Source: Ilumatobacter sp.
GTDB taxonomy: Bacteria > Actinomycetota > Acidimicrobiia > Acidimicrobiales > Ilumatobacteraceae
DNA length: 64,000 nt
Direction: 5' to 3'
Assembly (NCBI GenBank): GCA_018666235.1
Contig: JABJAB010000082.1
Coordinates: 23,069-87,068 of the forward strand
In this document: positions 34,326-43,613 of the stretch, one piece after another
Layout of the letters: every line of letters begins with the position of its first letter
How positions within the stretch are numbered: position 1 is the stretch's first letter
Notes under the pieces: model-generated
Database searches by the model: none
The model's input: the letters and a program-made list of their open reading frames with translations, nothing else
Told to the model about the DNA's origin: nothing
Made by a program: the position numbers and the translations under genes

Positions 34326-36653
34326 CTATCCGGTGTACGGGCGGCAGGGTTGGCCGCGCAGTGCGCCGCACTCGGGGAAGTCGACGGGTGCCTCGATATC
34401 GGGCACAACAGGGAGCACGATCTTGGAGGGGTAGTCGCCGCCGAATCCAATGGTGACCTGCTCGCCATTGCTGATGGTTTCGAACACCCAGACCGGACGG
34501 TTGCCGCCAGGCGCGTCGATCGAGATCCGGACCTGTGATCCGGCGCGAAAGACGTGGGCAAATGGGAAGATCTCGACACGGGCGAGGTCAAAATCCTGCT
34601 CGCCCTCACCGCCGGTGAGCGCCTCGGCATCAGATTCGAGGTGCGTGTGTGCTGGACGCAGCGCCGTGGAAAGTTCGTCGTCAAGTGCCCGGTGGCTGGC
34701 GCGAAGCCAGCCGGACTGGATGTACATCTCCTGGCCGTCCGGGCGGACCTCGGAGATCGTCACCTCAAGGTCGGTGTCGCCGAGGTTGGAGTTGACCCAC
34801 AGGTCAGCCGAGCCCGACCCGATCATCGTCACCGTGTCATTCAGTGGGTCAGACAGGAACGTTGCTGCGGTGCCTGGCGCCGGCTCCTGCCAGTCCCAGG
34901 TCACATCGGTCCTCCAAATGTCGCTGCTGTTCCCCTCGTAGAACGTGGCAGGCACGCCATCTGGAAGGGCGAGGTATGCGGCCTGGCCATTGTCGCTCTC
35001 GGGTGCATCGACGAGGCGCCCGTCTTGTCCCAGCCACCAGTCGGTGGGTTCCGTTGTCGGAATCGGCCAGGCGTCGAACGCTTCGACAAACCGTGGAACC
35101 GGGGCGCGAGCGGTGTCGTTGCCAGCGCCTTGTTCGAACAGCACGCGGATTGGAGGCTCCGCCTCAAACGCTGCAAGTGCCTCGTCGTACGTCATGTCGG
35201 CGAACCGGTCGTCGGGTATTTCGAAGTCGGTGGTTCCGAAGATGCCGCCGGCGAGCAAGGGCGCGAGCAAGCGGGCCGTGTCGAGTGTTGGCACGCGTTC
35301 GGCGACAAAGAGGTCGAGGAATTCGATCCAGCGCGGGAAGTTGGCCGGTCCGATTGAGTCCGTGTGGAGTCCGTTCATCAACGATGCGTAGAGATGGTCT
35401 GTGCCGGTGAACCGGTCAAGCATGGTGGGGAACCGCCCACCCGTCTGCTCGTCCTGCCATGCGCCTGCCACGAACGTCGGCACGGTGATCTTGTCGACGA
35501 AAAGTCGGGGCGACAGTTCGTTGCTCTGCGCTGAATCGTAAAAGGGTGATTCGAAGATCTCCGTGATCAGGTCGGGGTTCTGGTTTCGCAGTGACTGGTT
35601 CTCGGCACAGGCCGTGTCGCCGGCGCGGATCTGATCCTTCGCCCACGCCTGGCCGCCTTCGTCGACGATGTTGCCTTCGGGATCGATTGCCGGCCTGCCG
35701 TTGTCGACCCGATCCTGGGTCCAGTCGACGGCAAAACCAGTGTTGAGGAGTCCGCCCGGATACAGGGTCGAGTTGTAACTGTCGTCGATCACAGAGAACG
35801 GTGTGATGGCTGCCAACGATGGCGGTTGGGTTTGCGCAACGAAGAGTTGGCTAATGCCGGGGTAGCTGACGCCGACCATGCCGGGACGGTTCTCGAACAC
35901 CCACGGTTGGGCGGCGATGGCCTCGATGACGTCATAGCCGTCGAGACTCTGTGCGTATTCGAAGTAGCGGAACGAGCCCCCGGAGCAGCCTGTACCGCGC
36001 ATGTTGACACCGACGTAGGCGTACCCCAGTTGAGTGAACAGGTCTTTGAATCCGACACTCTCCGGGTCGGCGGGGGTGTAGCCGGAATACTCGACCACCG
36101 TGGGGTATGGACCGTCCTCGATCGCGCCGGGCAGCACGACGTTCGCGGACAGGGTGGTGCCATCGCGCATCTCGATGTAGTTCAGGCCAGGCACCAGCCG
36201 CTGCTCGGCGTAGAAGGCTTGGGTTGGGTGCGTGGTGCGGTCGAGCACGGTGTGGGTGATGCTGACGTTCTCGTCGGCCGCCGCGACGGAGTACCCAGGT
36301 CCCGGCTCGACGTTGCGGAACAGCAGTGACCCGTACGCGTCGACGATGCCAACCGCAGTCGGCGCTCCTGCACGAAACAGCGTGAGTTCGGTGCCGGGGG
36401 TGTGATTGACGATCGTCAGTTGTTCGACTCCCGGGGTCACGACTCCAGCGGTCTCGAACCCGGGTTCGCCGGTCTCGGTCGGTGCGACGGTCGCCGGGGT
36501 TGCGAGATCGGTCGTCGGGGGTGCCGCCCCTGCCGGGCTCACTGTCGTTGGCGCGACTGGCGGTGCGTCCGAGCTGTCGTCGTCGTCGGCCGAGCAGGCA
36601 GTCGCCAGCAGCCCCAGGGTGAGAAGCACTGCCAAACCGGCTCGTCGTTGCAT
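34326..36653 (-). CDS. CocE/NonD-family X-Pro dipeptidyl-peptidase-like hydrolase, lipoprotein
   Basis: A 775-residue secreted serine hydrolase. The N-terminal signal ends in the lipobox LLATACS (Cys20), followed by a Ser/Thr/Pro-rich linker. The alpha/beta-hydrolase core has the entry YIEMRDGTTLSANVVLPG and the nucleophile elbow GVSYPG. The C-terminal jelly-roll domain typical of CocE/X-Pro peptidases includes VFRAGSQVRISIDAPGGNRPVW. It probably cleaves amide or ester bonds of peptides or amines at the cell surface. The usual GxSYxG motif is kept. It stands alone, with 106 bp to the divergent ALDH. Confidence 0.88.
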   Translation of the reverse strand: MQRRAGLAVLLTLGLLATACSADDDDSSDAPPVAPTTVSPAGAAPPTTDLATPATVAPTETGEPGFETAGVVTPGVEQLTIVNHTPGTELTLFRAGAPTAVGIVDAYGSLLFRNVEPGPGYSVAAADENVSITHTVLDRTTHPTQAFYAEQRLVPGLNYIEMRDGTTLSANVVLPGAIEDGPYPTVVEYSGYTPADPESVGFKDLFTQLGYAYVGVNMRGTGCSGGSFRYFEYAQSLDGYDVIEAIAAQPWVFENRPGMVGVSYPGISQLFVAQTQPPSLAAITPFSVIDDSYNSTLYPGGLLNTGFAVDWTQDRVDNGRPAIDPEGNIVDEGGQAWAKDQIRAGDTACAENQSLRNQNPDLITEIFESPFYDSAQSNELSPRLFVDKITVPTFVAGAWQDEQTGGRFPTMLDRFTGTDHLYASLMNGLHTDSIGPANFPRWIEFLDLFVAERVPTLDTARLLAPLLAGGIFGTTDFEIPDDRFADMTYDEALAAFEAEPPIRVLFEQGAGNDTARAPVPRFVEAFDAWPIPTTEPTDWWLGQDGRLVDAPESDNGQAAYLALPDGVPATFYEGNSSDIWRTDVTWDWQEPAPGTAATFLSDPLNDTVTMIGSGSADLWVNSNLGDTDLEVTISEVRPDGQEMYIQSGWLRASHRALDDELSTALRPAHTHLESDAEALTGGEGEQDFDLARVEIFPFAHVFRAGSQVRISIDAPGGNRPVWVFETISNGEQVTIGFGGDYPSKIVLPVVPDIEAPVDFPECGALRGQPCRPYTG

Positions 36654-36759
36654 CCTGGGATCATCGCATCGCCTTCTCCGAGATGCGTTGGCGAGGTGGA
36701 CAAAAGTGGTTGCTTCGGCACGAATTTGGGAACGCGGGCGATGGATCTACGCTGCGCGT

Positions 36760-38187
36760 ATGTTCATCAATGGGGAATGGGCGGACGCCGCATCCGGCGC
36801 GACGTTCGACGTGACCAATCCGGCGACCGGCGAAGTGATCGGGTCGGTGCCTGATGGTGGCGCCGATGACGCGACAGCCGCTGTCGCCGCTGCCGACGAA
36901 GCGTTCGGGCCGTGGTCGCAGACCACCGCGTACGAACGCGCCGACCTGCTCTACCGCGCCTGGGAGCTGATGACCGAGCGCAGCACCCAGCTCGCTGAGT
37001 TGATGACGCGCGAGCAGGGCAAGCCGCTCAAGGCGAGTTCGGCCGAGGTGAAGTACGGCGCGGATTTCCTTCGGTGGTACGCCGAAGAAGCCAAGCGGGT
37101 CGCAGGGGAGTGGCTGCCATCAGCCCGTGCCGATCAACGATTCCTGGTGCTCAAGCAGCCCGTTGGTGTGGTCGCCGCCATCACGCCGTGGAACTACCCG
37201 ATCTCGATGCTGACGAGAAAGATGGGCCCAGCGCTCGCTGCCGGTTGCACCCTCGTGCTCAAGGCAGCTGAAGCAACACCACTCTGCGCCCGCGCGATCT
37301 TCCAGATCTTTGCCGATGCAGGCGCTCCCGCCGGTGTCGTCAACCTCGTCACGGCACTCGATCCGAAGCCGATCGGTGAGGTCTTCTGCACTGACGAACG
37401 AGTTCGCAAGGTGACCTTCACCGGGTCGACCGCTGTGGGCAAGATGCTTGCCGGCAAAGCCGCAGGCAATCTGAAAAGGGTGTCTGTCGAACTCGGCGGC
37501 CACGCTCCGTTCATCGTGTACCCCGACGCTGACCCGGTGCATGCGGCCAAAGGCGCTGCGGCCTTGAAATTCCTCAACTCGGGGCAGGCGTGCATCAGCC
37601 CAAATCGTCTGTATGTGCATGAGTCGGGTGCCGAAGCTTTCGTCGACACGCTCGTGCAACGGATCGGTCGGGTGAAGGCCGGCAACGGGATGAACGACGG
37701 CATCGGCGTTGGCCCGCTCGTCAACGAAGCAGCCGTTGCCAAGGTTGCGAATCAGGTCGACGACGCACGATCGAAGGGTGCCGATGTGCCGGTCGGCGGC
37801 GAGCGGTTGACCGGAGAAGGCTTCGATGGCGGGCACTTCTACGCGCCGACGCTCGTCACCGGGGTGACCGACGAGATGCTCATCCGGCGCGAGGAGACCT
37901 TTGGACCCGTCGCCCCGGTGATCACCTACAGCGATGTCGACCAAGTGGTCGCCATGGCGAACGACACGAACTATGGCCTTGCCGCCTACGTCTACACCCA
38001 GAACCTGTCGACAGCGATGCGCACGTTCGAGGGCCTGCGATTCGGCATCATCGGCATCAATGACGTCAATCCGACCTCCGCGGCGGCGCCATTCGGTGGC
38101 ATGGGTGACTCGGGCCTTGGCCGTGAAGGTGGCCACGAAGGCATCGCTGAGTACCTGGAGGTCAAGCTCGGCGGTTTCGCGATCTGA
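36760..38187 (+). CDS. NAD(P)-dependent succinate-semialdehyde dehydrogenase-like ALDH
   Basis: A 475-residue aldehyde dehydrogenase close to the GabD branch. Catalytic Cys278 lies in NSGQACISPNR, E244 in VELGGHAP and N145 in TPWNYP. The FINGEW start and the C-terminal GGMGDSGLGREGG with GIAEYLEVK are GabD-like. It would oxidise succinate semialdehyde to succinate, which is also an end product of homoprotocatechuate degradation, so it could serve the hpa cluster 30 kb away (inference). The true start is the ATG at 36760; the open frame extends upstream to 36406 but that part overlaps the divergent lipoprotein gene and is not coding. Confidence 0.88.
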   Translation: MFINGEWADAASGATFDVTNPATGEVIGSVPDGGADDATAAVAAADEAFGPWSQTTAYERADLLYRAWELMTERSTQLAELMTREQGKPLKASSAEVKYGADFLRWYAEEAKRVAGEWLPSARADQRFLVLKQPVGVVAAITPWNYPISMLTRKMGPALAAGCTLVLKAAEATPLCARAIFQIFADAGAPAGVVNLVTALDPKPIGEVFCTDERVRKVTFTGSTAVGKMLAGKAAGNLKRVSVELGGHAPFIVYPDADPVHAAKGAAALKFLNSGQACISPNRLYVHESGAEAFVDTLVQRIGRVKAGNGMNDGIGVGPLVNEAAVAKVANQVDDARSKGADVPVGGERLTGEGFDGGHFYAPTLVTGVTDEMLIRREETFGPVAPVITYSDVDQVVAMANDTNYGLAAYVYTQNLSTAMRTFEGLRFGIIGINDVNPTSAAAPFGGMGDSGLGREGGHEGIAEYLEVKLGGFAI

Positions 38188-38196
38188 TCACAACGA

Positions 38197-38209
38197 GGGG
38201 TCAGACCCC
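38197..38209. repeat. short perfect inverted repeat in intergenic space
   Basis: GGGGTC - A - GACCCC lies ten bases after the ALDH stop and before the peptidase start. The following bases extend to GACCCCACAGG, an 11-mer that also occurs at 8634-8644 in the LysR/molybdoenzyme intergenic region. It may be a dispersed repeat of this genome or a weak terminator. Confidence 0.45.
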
Positions 38210-38234
38210 ACAGGTGATCGCATACGATCCGGAC

Positions 38235-39332
38235 ATGGCTGAGTACGACCTGGACGCAATGATCGCTGACGTCAAGACCTTGATCGAGATCGAATCACCG
38301 TCGTACGACCTGCCGCAATTGCAAAAGTCAGCAGAGATCCTCGCCGCGATGATCGAGCGCCACCTGGGCGGACGGTGTGACCTCGTCGAGTCGTCGGCCG
38401 GGCCCCATGTGCATTGGAAGGGCAGTGAGGCGGTACCCGACGGGAAACGGGTGCTACTCCTCGGTCACCACGACACGGTGTTCCCGATGGGCACACTCGA
38501 CCGTCTTCCGTTTGCCGTGACGGACGGTGTGATGACGGGGCCGGGCTGCTTCGACATGTTGGCCGGCATCGTGCAGGCCTTGCATGGACTTGCCACGCTC
38601 AACGACATCTCCCACGTTGAGTTGCTGTTCAGCGCGGACGAAGAAGTCGGGTCGCACCAATCGCGTGCACTGATCGAAGAACGCGCGCAAGCATGCGGCA
38701 ACGTCCTGGTGCTCGAACCATCCGCGGCCGAGGGTGCACTCAAGACCGGCCGCAAAGGATGCGGAACGTTCGAAGTGGTCATCACCGGTCGAGCCAGCCA
38801 CGCCGGACTCGAGCCCGAAGCCGGTATCAACGCGCTCGTTGAGGCATCACACCAAGTGCTGGCCATCGATCAGATCGGCGATGCCGCACTGGGTACCACG
38901 GTGACCCCGACGGTCGCCAACGTCGGGACGACCGACAACGTGGTGCCCGCCGAGGGCCGCATCAAGGTCGACGCTCGCGTCGAGTCCGCAGACGAGAAGG
39001 CCAGAGTCGAAGCGGCGATGGCTGCGCTCACGGCGCACGTCGACGGGGCGGCGGTTGACGTGAATGGTCAGATCGGTCGTCCGCCGATGCCTGAGTCGGC
39101 CTCGGCAACGCTGTTCCCCATCGCGCAGCAGGTGTCGCCCGGCATCGAGGGGTACTCCGTCGGTGGCGGCAGCGACGGCAACTTCACGGCGGCAATCGGT
39201 GTCCCCACGCTCGACGGTCTCGGCGCCGTCGGCGGCGGTGCCCACGCTGACACCGAGCACGTCATTGTGGCCACCATGCCCGAACGAGCCCGCCTCGTCG
39301 CCGGCATCGTCGCAGCCCTTGGTCCCAACTGA
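38235..39332 (+). CDS. M20-family metallopeptidase (carboxypeptidase G2-like)
   Basis: A 365-residue zinc peptidase. Metal ligands are visible: H78 and D80 in GHHDT, D107 in CFDMLAG, the catalytic/metal acids E136-E137 in SADEEVG, and a C-terminal His in GAHADTEH. An internal dimerisation domain with GRASHAGLEPEAG follows. Relatives hydrolyse C-terminal glutamate or other acyl-amino acids; the exact substrate is unknown, and no signal peptide is visible. The ATG at 38235 gives the usual start; a GTG at 38214 would add seven residues. Confidence 0.88.
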   Translation: MAEYDLDAMIADVKTLIEIESPSYDLPQLQKSAEILAAMIERHLGGRCDLVESSAGPHVHWKGSEAVPDGKRVLLLGHHDTVFPMGTLDRLPFAVTDGVMTGPGCFDMLAGIVQALHGLATLNDISHVELLFSADEEVGSHQSRALIEERAQACGNVLVLEPSAAEGALKTGRKGCGTFEVVITGRASHAGLEPEAGINALVEASHQVLAIDQIGDAALGTTVTPTVANVGTTDNVVPAEGRIKVDARVESADEKARVEAAMAALTAHVDGAAVDVNGQIGRPPMPESASATLFPIAQQVSPGIEGYSVGGGSDGNFTAAIGVPTLDGLGAVGGGAHADTEHVIVATMPERARLVAGIVAALGPN

Positions 39333-39378
39333 GTGACGTTTGGCCGACCCCGCCGTAACTCAGCGGTGTCCGGATGAG

Positions 39379-40740
39379 CTACGAATCCAGCGCTTTGGTG
39401 ATGTCGCCGGACTCCAGAGTGCCGATGCCTTGGTACAGGTCGAGCTTGTTGCGAGTGTCGGTGATGTCGAGGTTGCGCATCGTCAACTGGCCAATGCGGT
39501 CCAGTGGACCAAATGGCTGATCCTCGACTCGCTCCATGGAGAGGCGGTCTGGCTCGTAGGTCAGGTTGTCCGAGACCGTGTCGAGAATCGAGTAGTCATC
39601 CCCTCGGCGCAGGCGCAGGGTGACTTCGCCTGTGACCGCCGAGCCGATCCAGCGCATGAGGGGCTCGCGCAACATCAAGCTCTGCGGGTCGAACCAGCGT
39701 CCCTCGTACAACAGGCGGCCGAGGCGGCGGCCCATCGTTCGGTAGTTCTCGATCGTGTTCTCGTTGTGGATGCCGTTGACCAACCGCTCGTAGCAGGCGT
39801 GGAGGAGCGCCAAAGCGGGGGCTTCGTAGATGCCTCGCGACTTCGCCTCGATGATGCGGTTCTCGATCTGGTCGCTCATCCCGAGTCCGTGGCGACCGCC
39901 AATACGATTTGCCTCGTCGACCAGATCGACCTGCGACGCGAAGCGCTCGCCGTTGATGGACACGGGCCAGCCTTCCTCGAAGCGCACCGTCACATCCTCG
40001 GTCTCGATGACAACGCTCTCGTCCCAGAAGGGCACGCCCATGATCGGCGTGACGATTTCCATCGACGTGTCGAGTTCTTCAAGCGCTTTTGCTTCGTGAG
40101 TGGCGCCCCAGATATTGGCGTCGGTCGAGTACGCCTTCTCGACGGAGTCGCGGTACGGCAGGTCGCGCGCTTGCAAAAACTCGCTCATGCCCTGACGGCC
40201 GCCCAGTTCGTCGACAAAGGTGGGGTCGAGCCAGGGCTTGTAGATCCGCAGCTTCTCGTTGACCAGGAGGCCATAGCGATAGAAGCGTTCGATGTCATTG
40301 CCCTTGTACGTGGAGCCGTCGCCCCAGATGTCGACGCCGTCGTCGGCCATCGCTCGTACGAGCAATGTGCCGGTCACGGCGCGCCCGAGAGGAGTCGTGT
40401 TGAAGTAGGTCTTGCCGCCGGAGCTGATGTGAAAGGCGCCGCATTGAATCGCAATGAGTCCTTCGCGCACCAGCTCATCGCGGCAGTCGACAATGCGTGC
40501 CTCCTCGGCGCCGTACTGCTTGGCGCGGACCGGGACACCCTCGAGGTCAGGCTCATCAGGCTGGCCGAGGTCGGCGGTGTACGTGTACGGAATGGCGCCG
40601 CGTTCGCGCATCCACGCCACGGCAGCCGAGGTGTCCAGGCCACCGGAGAAGGCAATGCCGACTCGCTCGCCCTGGGGCAGTGACATCAAGACTTTGGCGT
40701 TGGATGCGCCGTCGAGCGGGGGAGTGTGAGCGTCGGCCAT
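39379..40740 (-). CDS. argG: argininosuccinate synthase
   Basis: A 453-residue enzyme of arginine biosynthesis that joins citrulline and aspartate using ATP. The PP-loop AFSGGLDTSAAV lies near residue 30, and the sequence and length match the long E. coli-type (type 2) ArgG rather than the 400-residue actinobacterial type. Diagnostic segments include GDGSTYKGNDIERFYRYG and KPWLDPTFVDELGGRQGMSEFL. The ATG at 40740 (MADAHTPPLDG) is the natural start; the open frame beyond it is spurious. It stands alone, away from other arg genes, and the long type hints at acquisition from another lineage. Confidence 0.95.
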   Translation of the reverse strand: MADAHTPPLDGASNAKVLMSLPQGERVGIAFSGGLDTSAAVAWMRERGAIPYTYTADLGQPDEPDLEGVPVRAKQYGAEEARIVDCRDELVREGLIAIQCGAFHISSGGKTYFNTTPLGRAVTGTLLVRAMADDGVDIWGDGSTYKGNDIERFYRYGLLVNEKLRIYKPWLDPTFVDELGGRQGMSEFLQARDLPYRDSVEKAYSTDANIWGATHEAKALEELDTSMEIVTPIMGVPFWDESVVIETEDVTVRFEEGWPVSINGERFASQVDLVDEANRIGGRHGLGMSDQIENRIIEAKSRGIYEAPALALLHACYERLVNGIHNENTIENYRTMGRRLGRLLYEGRWFDPQSLMLREPLMRWIGSAVTGEVTLRLRRGDDYSILDTVSDNLTYEPDRLSMERVEDQPFGPLDRIGQLTMRNLDITDTRNKLDLYQGIGTLESGDITKALDS

Positions 40741-40817
40741 AGTTGCACGACGATACCGTTCTGCGGCAGCGCTCTCAGCGAACGCCATCGTGAATCGCCC
40801 GTGGTGGCGTGCGTCGA

Positions 40818-41372
40818 TCAGTCCAGCGTTGCGGGAGCCGGTGCCTGTCGTGCCGATGCAGCGAGTGCGCCAATCGAGACAAGGAGCATCGAGCCGGCGA
40901 TGGCGAACTCGATGGCTGCGAGGCCGCCCGACCGCGACATGTCGAAGACGGCAATACCGGCGATGGCGAACGACCCGGCGATGCTTGCCAGCGCGACACG
41001 GCGTGTGTTGGAAATGGCGAGGAGCCCCAACAACACGGTGATGGCAAACGGCAGGACGCGGACCAGCATGGGTTGGGGCTGGGCGCGGGGTCCGAGCCAC
41101 CAGGTGCCGATGCCAATCTCTTCGCTGGTCTTCCACACCGCAGCGAACGCGAAGAACGCTGCTCCCCAGCACAGCGCCAACATGATCTGCCAGGCGACGG
41201 TGAGTTGACCGGGCTGCAGCGATTGTGTCAACGCCGCAGTCGGTCGCGGTGGCGGCGCGTCCACAGCTGGGGCGACAGAGGGCTCCGGCAGCGGTGGCGC
41301 AGGAAACGGTGGTGCGGAGTCGGGAGGCGGCAACATGCCTCCGGGATTCGGCTCGTGGGAGGCGTCCGACAC
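40818..41372 (-). CDS. proline-rich four-helix membrane protein, unknown function
   Basis: A 184-residue protein not recognised as a known family. The first 55 residues are rich in Pro and Ala (PPPDSAPPFPAPPLPEP), then four hydrophobic helices follow (about 63-85, 105-118, 127-143, 150-170). The topology suggests a small inner-membrane protein with a cytoplasmic or extracellular Pro-rich tail. The start is GTG at 41372. It lies upstream of argG on the same strand, with 77 bp between them, and is divergent from the glycosyltransferase gene by 57 bp. No function is proposed. Confidence 0.7.
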   Translation of the reverse strand: MSDASHEPNPGGMLPPPDSAPPFPAPPLPEPSVAPAVDAPPPRPTAALTQSLQPGQLTVAWQIMLALCWGAAFFAFAAVWKTSEEIGIGTWWLGPRAQPQPMLVRVLPFAITVLLGLLAISNTRRVALASIAGSFAIAGIAVFDMSRSGGLAAIEFAIAGSMLLVSIGALAASARQAPAPATLD

Positions 41373-41429
41373 GTGCAGAAGGGTAGGCGCTGCGGGGCCG
41401 ACTTCCCAGGCAGCTACCCTGCGGCACCG

Positions 41430-42188
41430 ATGACGAACACGAGTGCACCATTCGACAAGCTCTCGATCTTCTACCCGATGTGGAACGAAGAGGAGTACGT
41501 GGAGCGGGCGCTCCGGGCGGGACGCCGCGCCTGTGCGATCCTCATCGAGGCGGGTGACATCGCTGACTACGAACTGATCATCGTCGACGACGCTTCAACC
41601 GACGGCACTGCCGAAATCGCTGATCGCATCGCAGCGGAAGATCCACACGTCCGGGTCGTGCACCACGCCAAGAACCGCAAGCTCGGAGGAGCGATCAAGA
41701 CCGGATTTGCCGCCGCAACCGGTGATCTCATTCTGTACACCGATGCAGACCTCCCGTTTGACATGGCGGAGTTGCCGCGAGCGGTGCGCCTCATGATCGA
41801 TTACGACGCCGACATCATTAGCGCGTATCGATTTGATCGCACCGGCGAGGGATATCTCCGCACCATCTACACCTTCTGGTACAACCTTCTGATTCGTCGT
41901 CTGTTTGGCGTCAAGGCCCGCGACATCAACTTCGCGTTCAAGTTGTGTCGAGCCCGCGTGTTCGAGCACGTCGAGCTCAAGAGCGAGGGTTCGTTCATTG
42001 ACGCCGAGCTCGTTATCCGGGCCACTCGGCTGGGGTACGAGATGCTGCAGTTTGGCGTCGACTACTTCCCGCGCACGCGCGGCGAATCAACGCTCAGTTC
42101 TCCGGGGATCATCCTCACGATCCTCAGGGAGATGCGCCAGCTGCGTGGTGATCTCGATGGCATTACGCCGATCGTCGATCGCAGCTGA
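41430..42188 (+). CDS. GT2-family glycosyltransferase (polyprenyl-phosphate type)
   Basis: A 252-residue family 2 glycosyltransferase. The N-terminus SIFYPMWNEEEYVERAL and the Asp motifs DDAST and YTDADLPFD bind nucleotide-sugar and metal. AKNRKLGGAIKTGFAAATGD is typical of dolichol-phosphate-mannose/glucose synthases and related enzymes. The C-terminal YFPRTRGESTLSSPG segment is a lipid-phosphate glycosyltransferase feature. No C-terminal membrane helices are present. It probably transfers a sugar to a polyprenyl phosphate or to a cell-envelope acceptor. ATG 41430 is chosen because the frame upstream is spurious. Confidence 0.85.
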   Translation: MTNTSAPFDKLSIFYPMWNEEEYVERALRAGRRACAILIEAGDIADYELIIVDDASTDGTAEIADRIAAEDPHVRVVHHAKNRKLGGAIKTGFAAATGDLILYTDADLPFDMAELPRAVRLMIDYDADIISAYRFDRTGEGYLRTIYTFWYNLLIRRLFGVKARDINFAFKLCRARVFEHVELKSEGSFIDAELVIRATRLGYEMLQFGVDYFPRTRGESTLSSPGIILTILREMRQLRGDLDGITPIVDRS

Positions 42189-42330
42189 ACCCGACGCGGA
42201 CGTGAAGAAAGAAACTCCCGGCGAACATGGCGGGGGCGACGATCCGGGAACCGTGTTGGTTGGTACATTCGCTTCCGACAGCTGGTGCCGCTGACTGGCA
42301 ACTCGCTCTCTGATCTGTCATCCCGTCGCC

Positions 42331-43578
42331 ATGAACGAAACTTCCTCCACGCCTTCCTGGCGCCCTCCGAATCACGTCGCGAAATGGCTTCCAGCTGTCG
42401 CCGCAGCCGGGCTACTTGGCACCGTCATTGTCGCAGGCGTTGCTCTTGGCGGAGGCGGTGACAGCAGCGTGCAGCAGACCGACCTCGCCGATTCGGCGTT
42501 CGTCGTCGACACGGGCGTCACTGCGCTCACGGTGCCCGATTCGGTTCCCGACGTGATTGGGACAGTCGAGACATCACTCCCTGTCGACAAGACCGTGCTG
42601 CAGCGAAACCTGAGCAAAGGTCTCGCCGGCGACGACGTCAAGCAGGTGCAACTGCGTTTGACCGATCTCGGCTTCGTGCCTGGCCCTGCCGACGGCATCT
42701 ACGGCGATCAAACGGTCAAGGCCGTGTGGGCCTACGAGAAGTTGGTGCTGAAGCGTCCGAGCAACGATCCGACTGGACGAGTCACGCCCGAGATGTGGGA
42801 CGCGATGCAGGAACCGTTCGTCATCCAACCTCGACGACCCAACGCCACACCGAATCACACCGAGGTCTACTTGCCCGAGCAGGTGCTGGCGATTTTCCAC
42901 GACGACAAGCCAGCGATGATCACGCACATGTCAAGCGGGAGCAACGAGCAGTGGTGCGAGGAAGTCACGATCAGCCCTGGCGAGTACGGCAACCGTGAGG
43001 GCACCGAGCCATTGGTGCGTGGTGAATGTGGGATCTCAAACACTCCGGGCGGTGTCTTCACCGTCTACCGCGAAGTTGAAGGCATCCGCGAGAGCGCGCT
43101 CGGCGGAATGTGGAATCCGGTCTACTTCAACTACGGCATCGCGATCCACGGTGCGCTCAACGTGCCGCTGCAGGGAGCCTCGCACGGCTGTATCCGCATC
43201 CCGTTGAACATCTCCGAGACCATGCAGGAACTGATGGGCAACGGCGATCAGGTCTTCGTGTGGGACGGCGAGAACGAGCCCGAGGCAGTCGGATCGCCGC
43301 CTCCAACATTCAACTGGCTCGATCCTGACTACGAATCGACGTCGACGACCACCACCACCACCACCACCACCGTCGCCGAGACGACCACCACGACTGAACC
43401 CGCAGTCGACACCACCGTGGCCAGTACCTCGCCCGCAACCACTGTCGCTGCGACAACGACCACCACGGCCGTTCCGGATACCACCAGTACCACCACCACC
43501 ATCACGACGGTCGCTGCAGGCGGAAGTGAAGGCGAGGCAACGGACGACGGTGGGGCCGACGCTGCTTCGGGCGGCTGA
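42331..43578 (+). CDS. L,D-transpeptidase with threonine-rich C-terminal tail
   Basis: A 415-residue cell-wall enzyme. It has a signal-anchor helix (about residues 19-40), a peptidoglycan-binding domain (about 92-145) and a YkuD domain with the complete catalytic motif IAIHG followed by GASHGCIRIP. The last 75 residues are almost wholly Thr, Ser, Val and Ala, including eight consecutive ACC codons at 43348-43371, and probably form an extended, possibly glycosylated, wall-spanning tail. The tail placed after the catalytic domain is unusual. Only the second of the two L,D-transpeptidases in this window has a canonical SHGC. Confidence 0.88.
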   Translation: MNETSSTPSWRPPNHVAKWLPAVAAAGLLGTVIVAGVALGGGGDSSVQQTDLADSAFVVDTGVTALTVPDSVPDVIGTVETSLPVDKTVLQRNLSKGLAGDDVKQVQLRLTDLGFVPGPADGIYGDQTVKAVWAYEKLVLKRPSNDPTGRVTPEMWDAMQEPFVIQPRRPNATPNHTEVYLPEQVLAIFHDDKPAMITHMSSGSNEQWCEEVTISPGEYGNREGTEPLVRGECGISNTPGGVFTVYREVEGIRESALGGMWNPVYFNYGIAIHGALNVPLQGASHGCIRIPLNISETMQELMGNGDQVFVWDGENEPEAVGSPPPTFNWLDPDYESTSTTTTTTTTTVAETTTTTEPAVDTTVASTSPATTVAATTTTTAVPDTTSTTTTITTVAAGGSEGEATDDGGADAASGG

Positions 43579-43613
43579 TCGATCGGGCGCGTCCGCTGCG
43601 CCTCCCAACACGG

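Noticed and set aside
42189..42330. A c-di-AMP (ydaO) riboswitch ahead of the L,D-transpeptidase
   Set aside because: Such switches often precede cell-wall genes in actinobacteria, but the expected conserved core is not visible here; only a weak TCCCGG/CCGGGA pairing is present.
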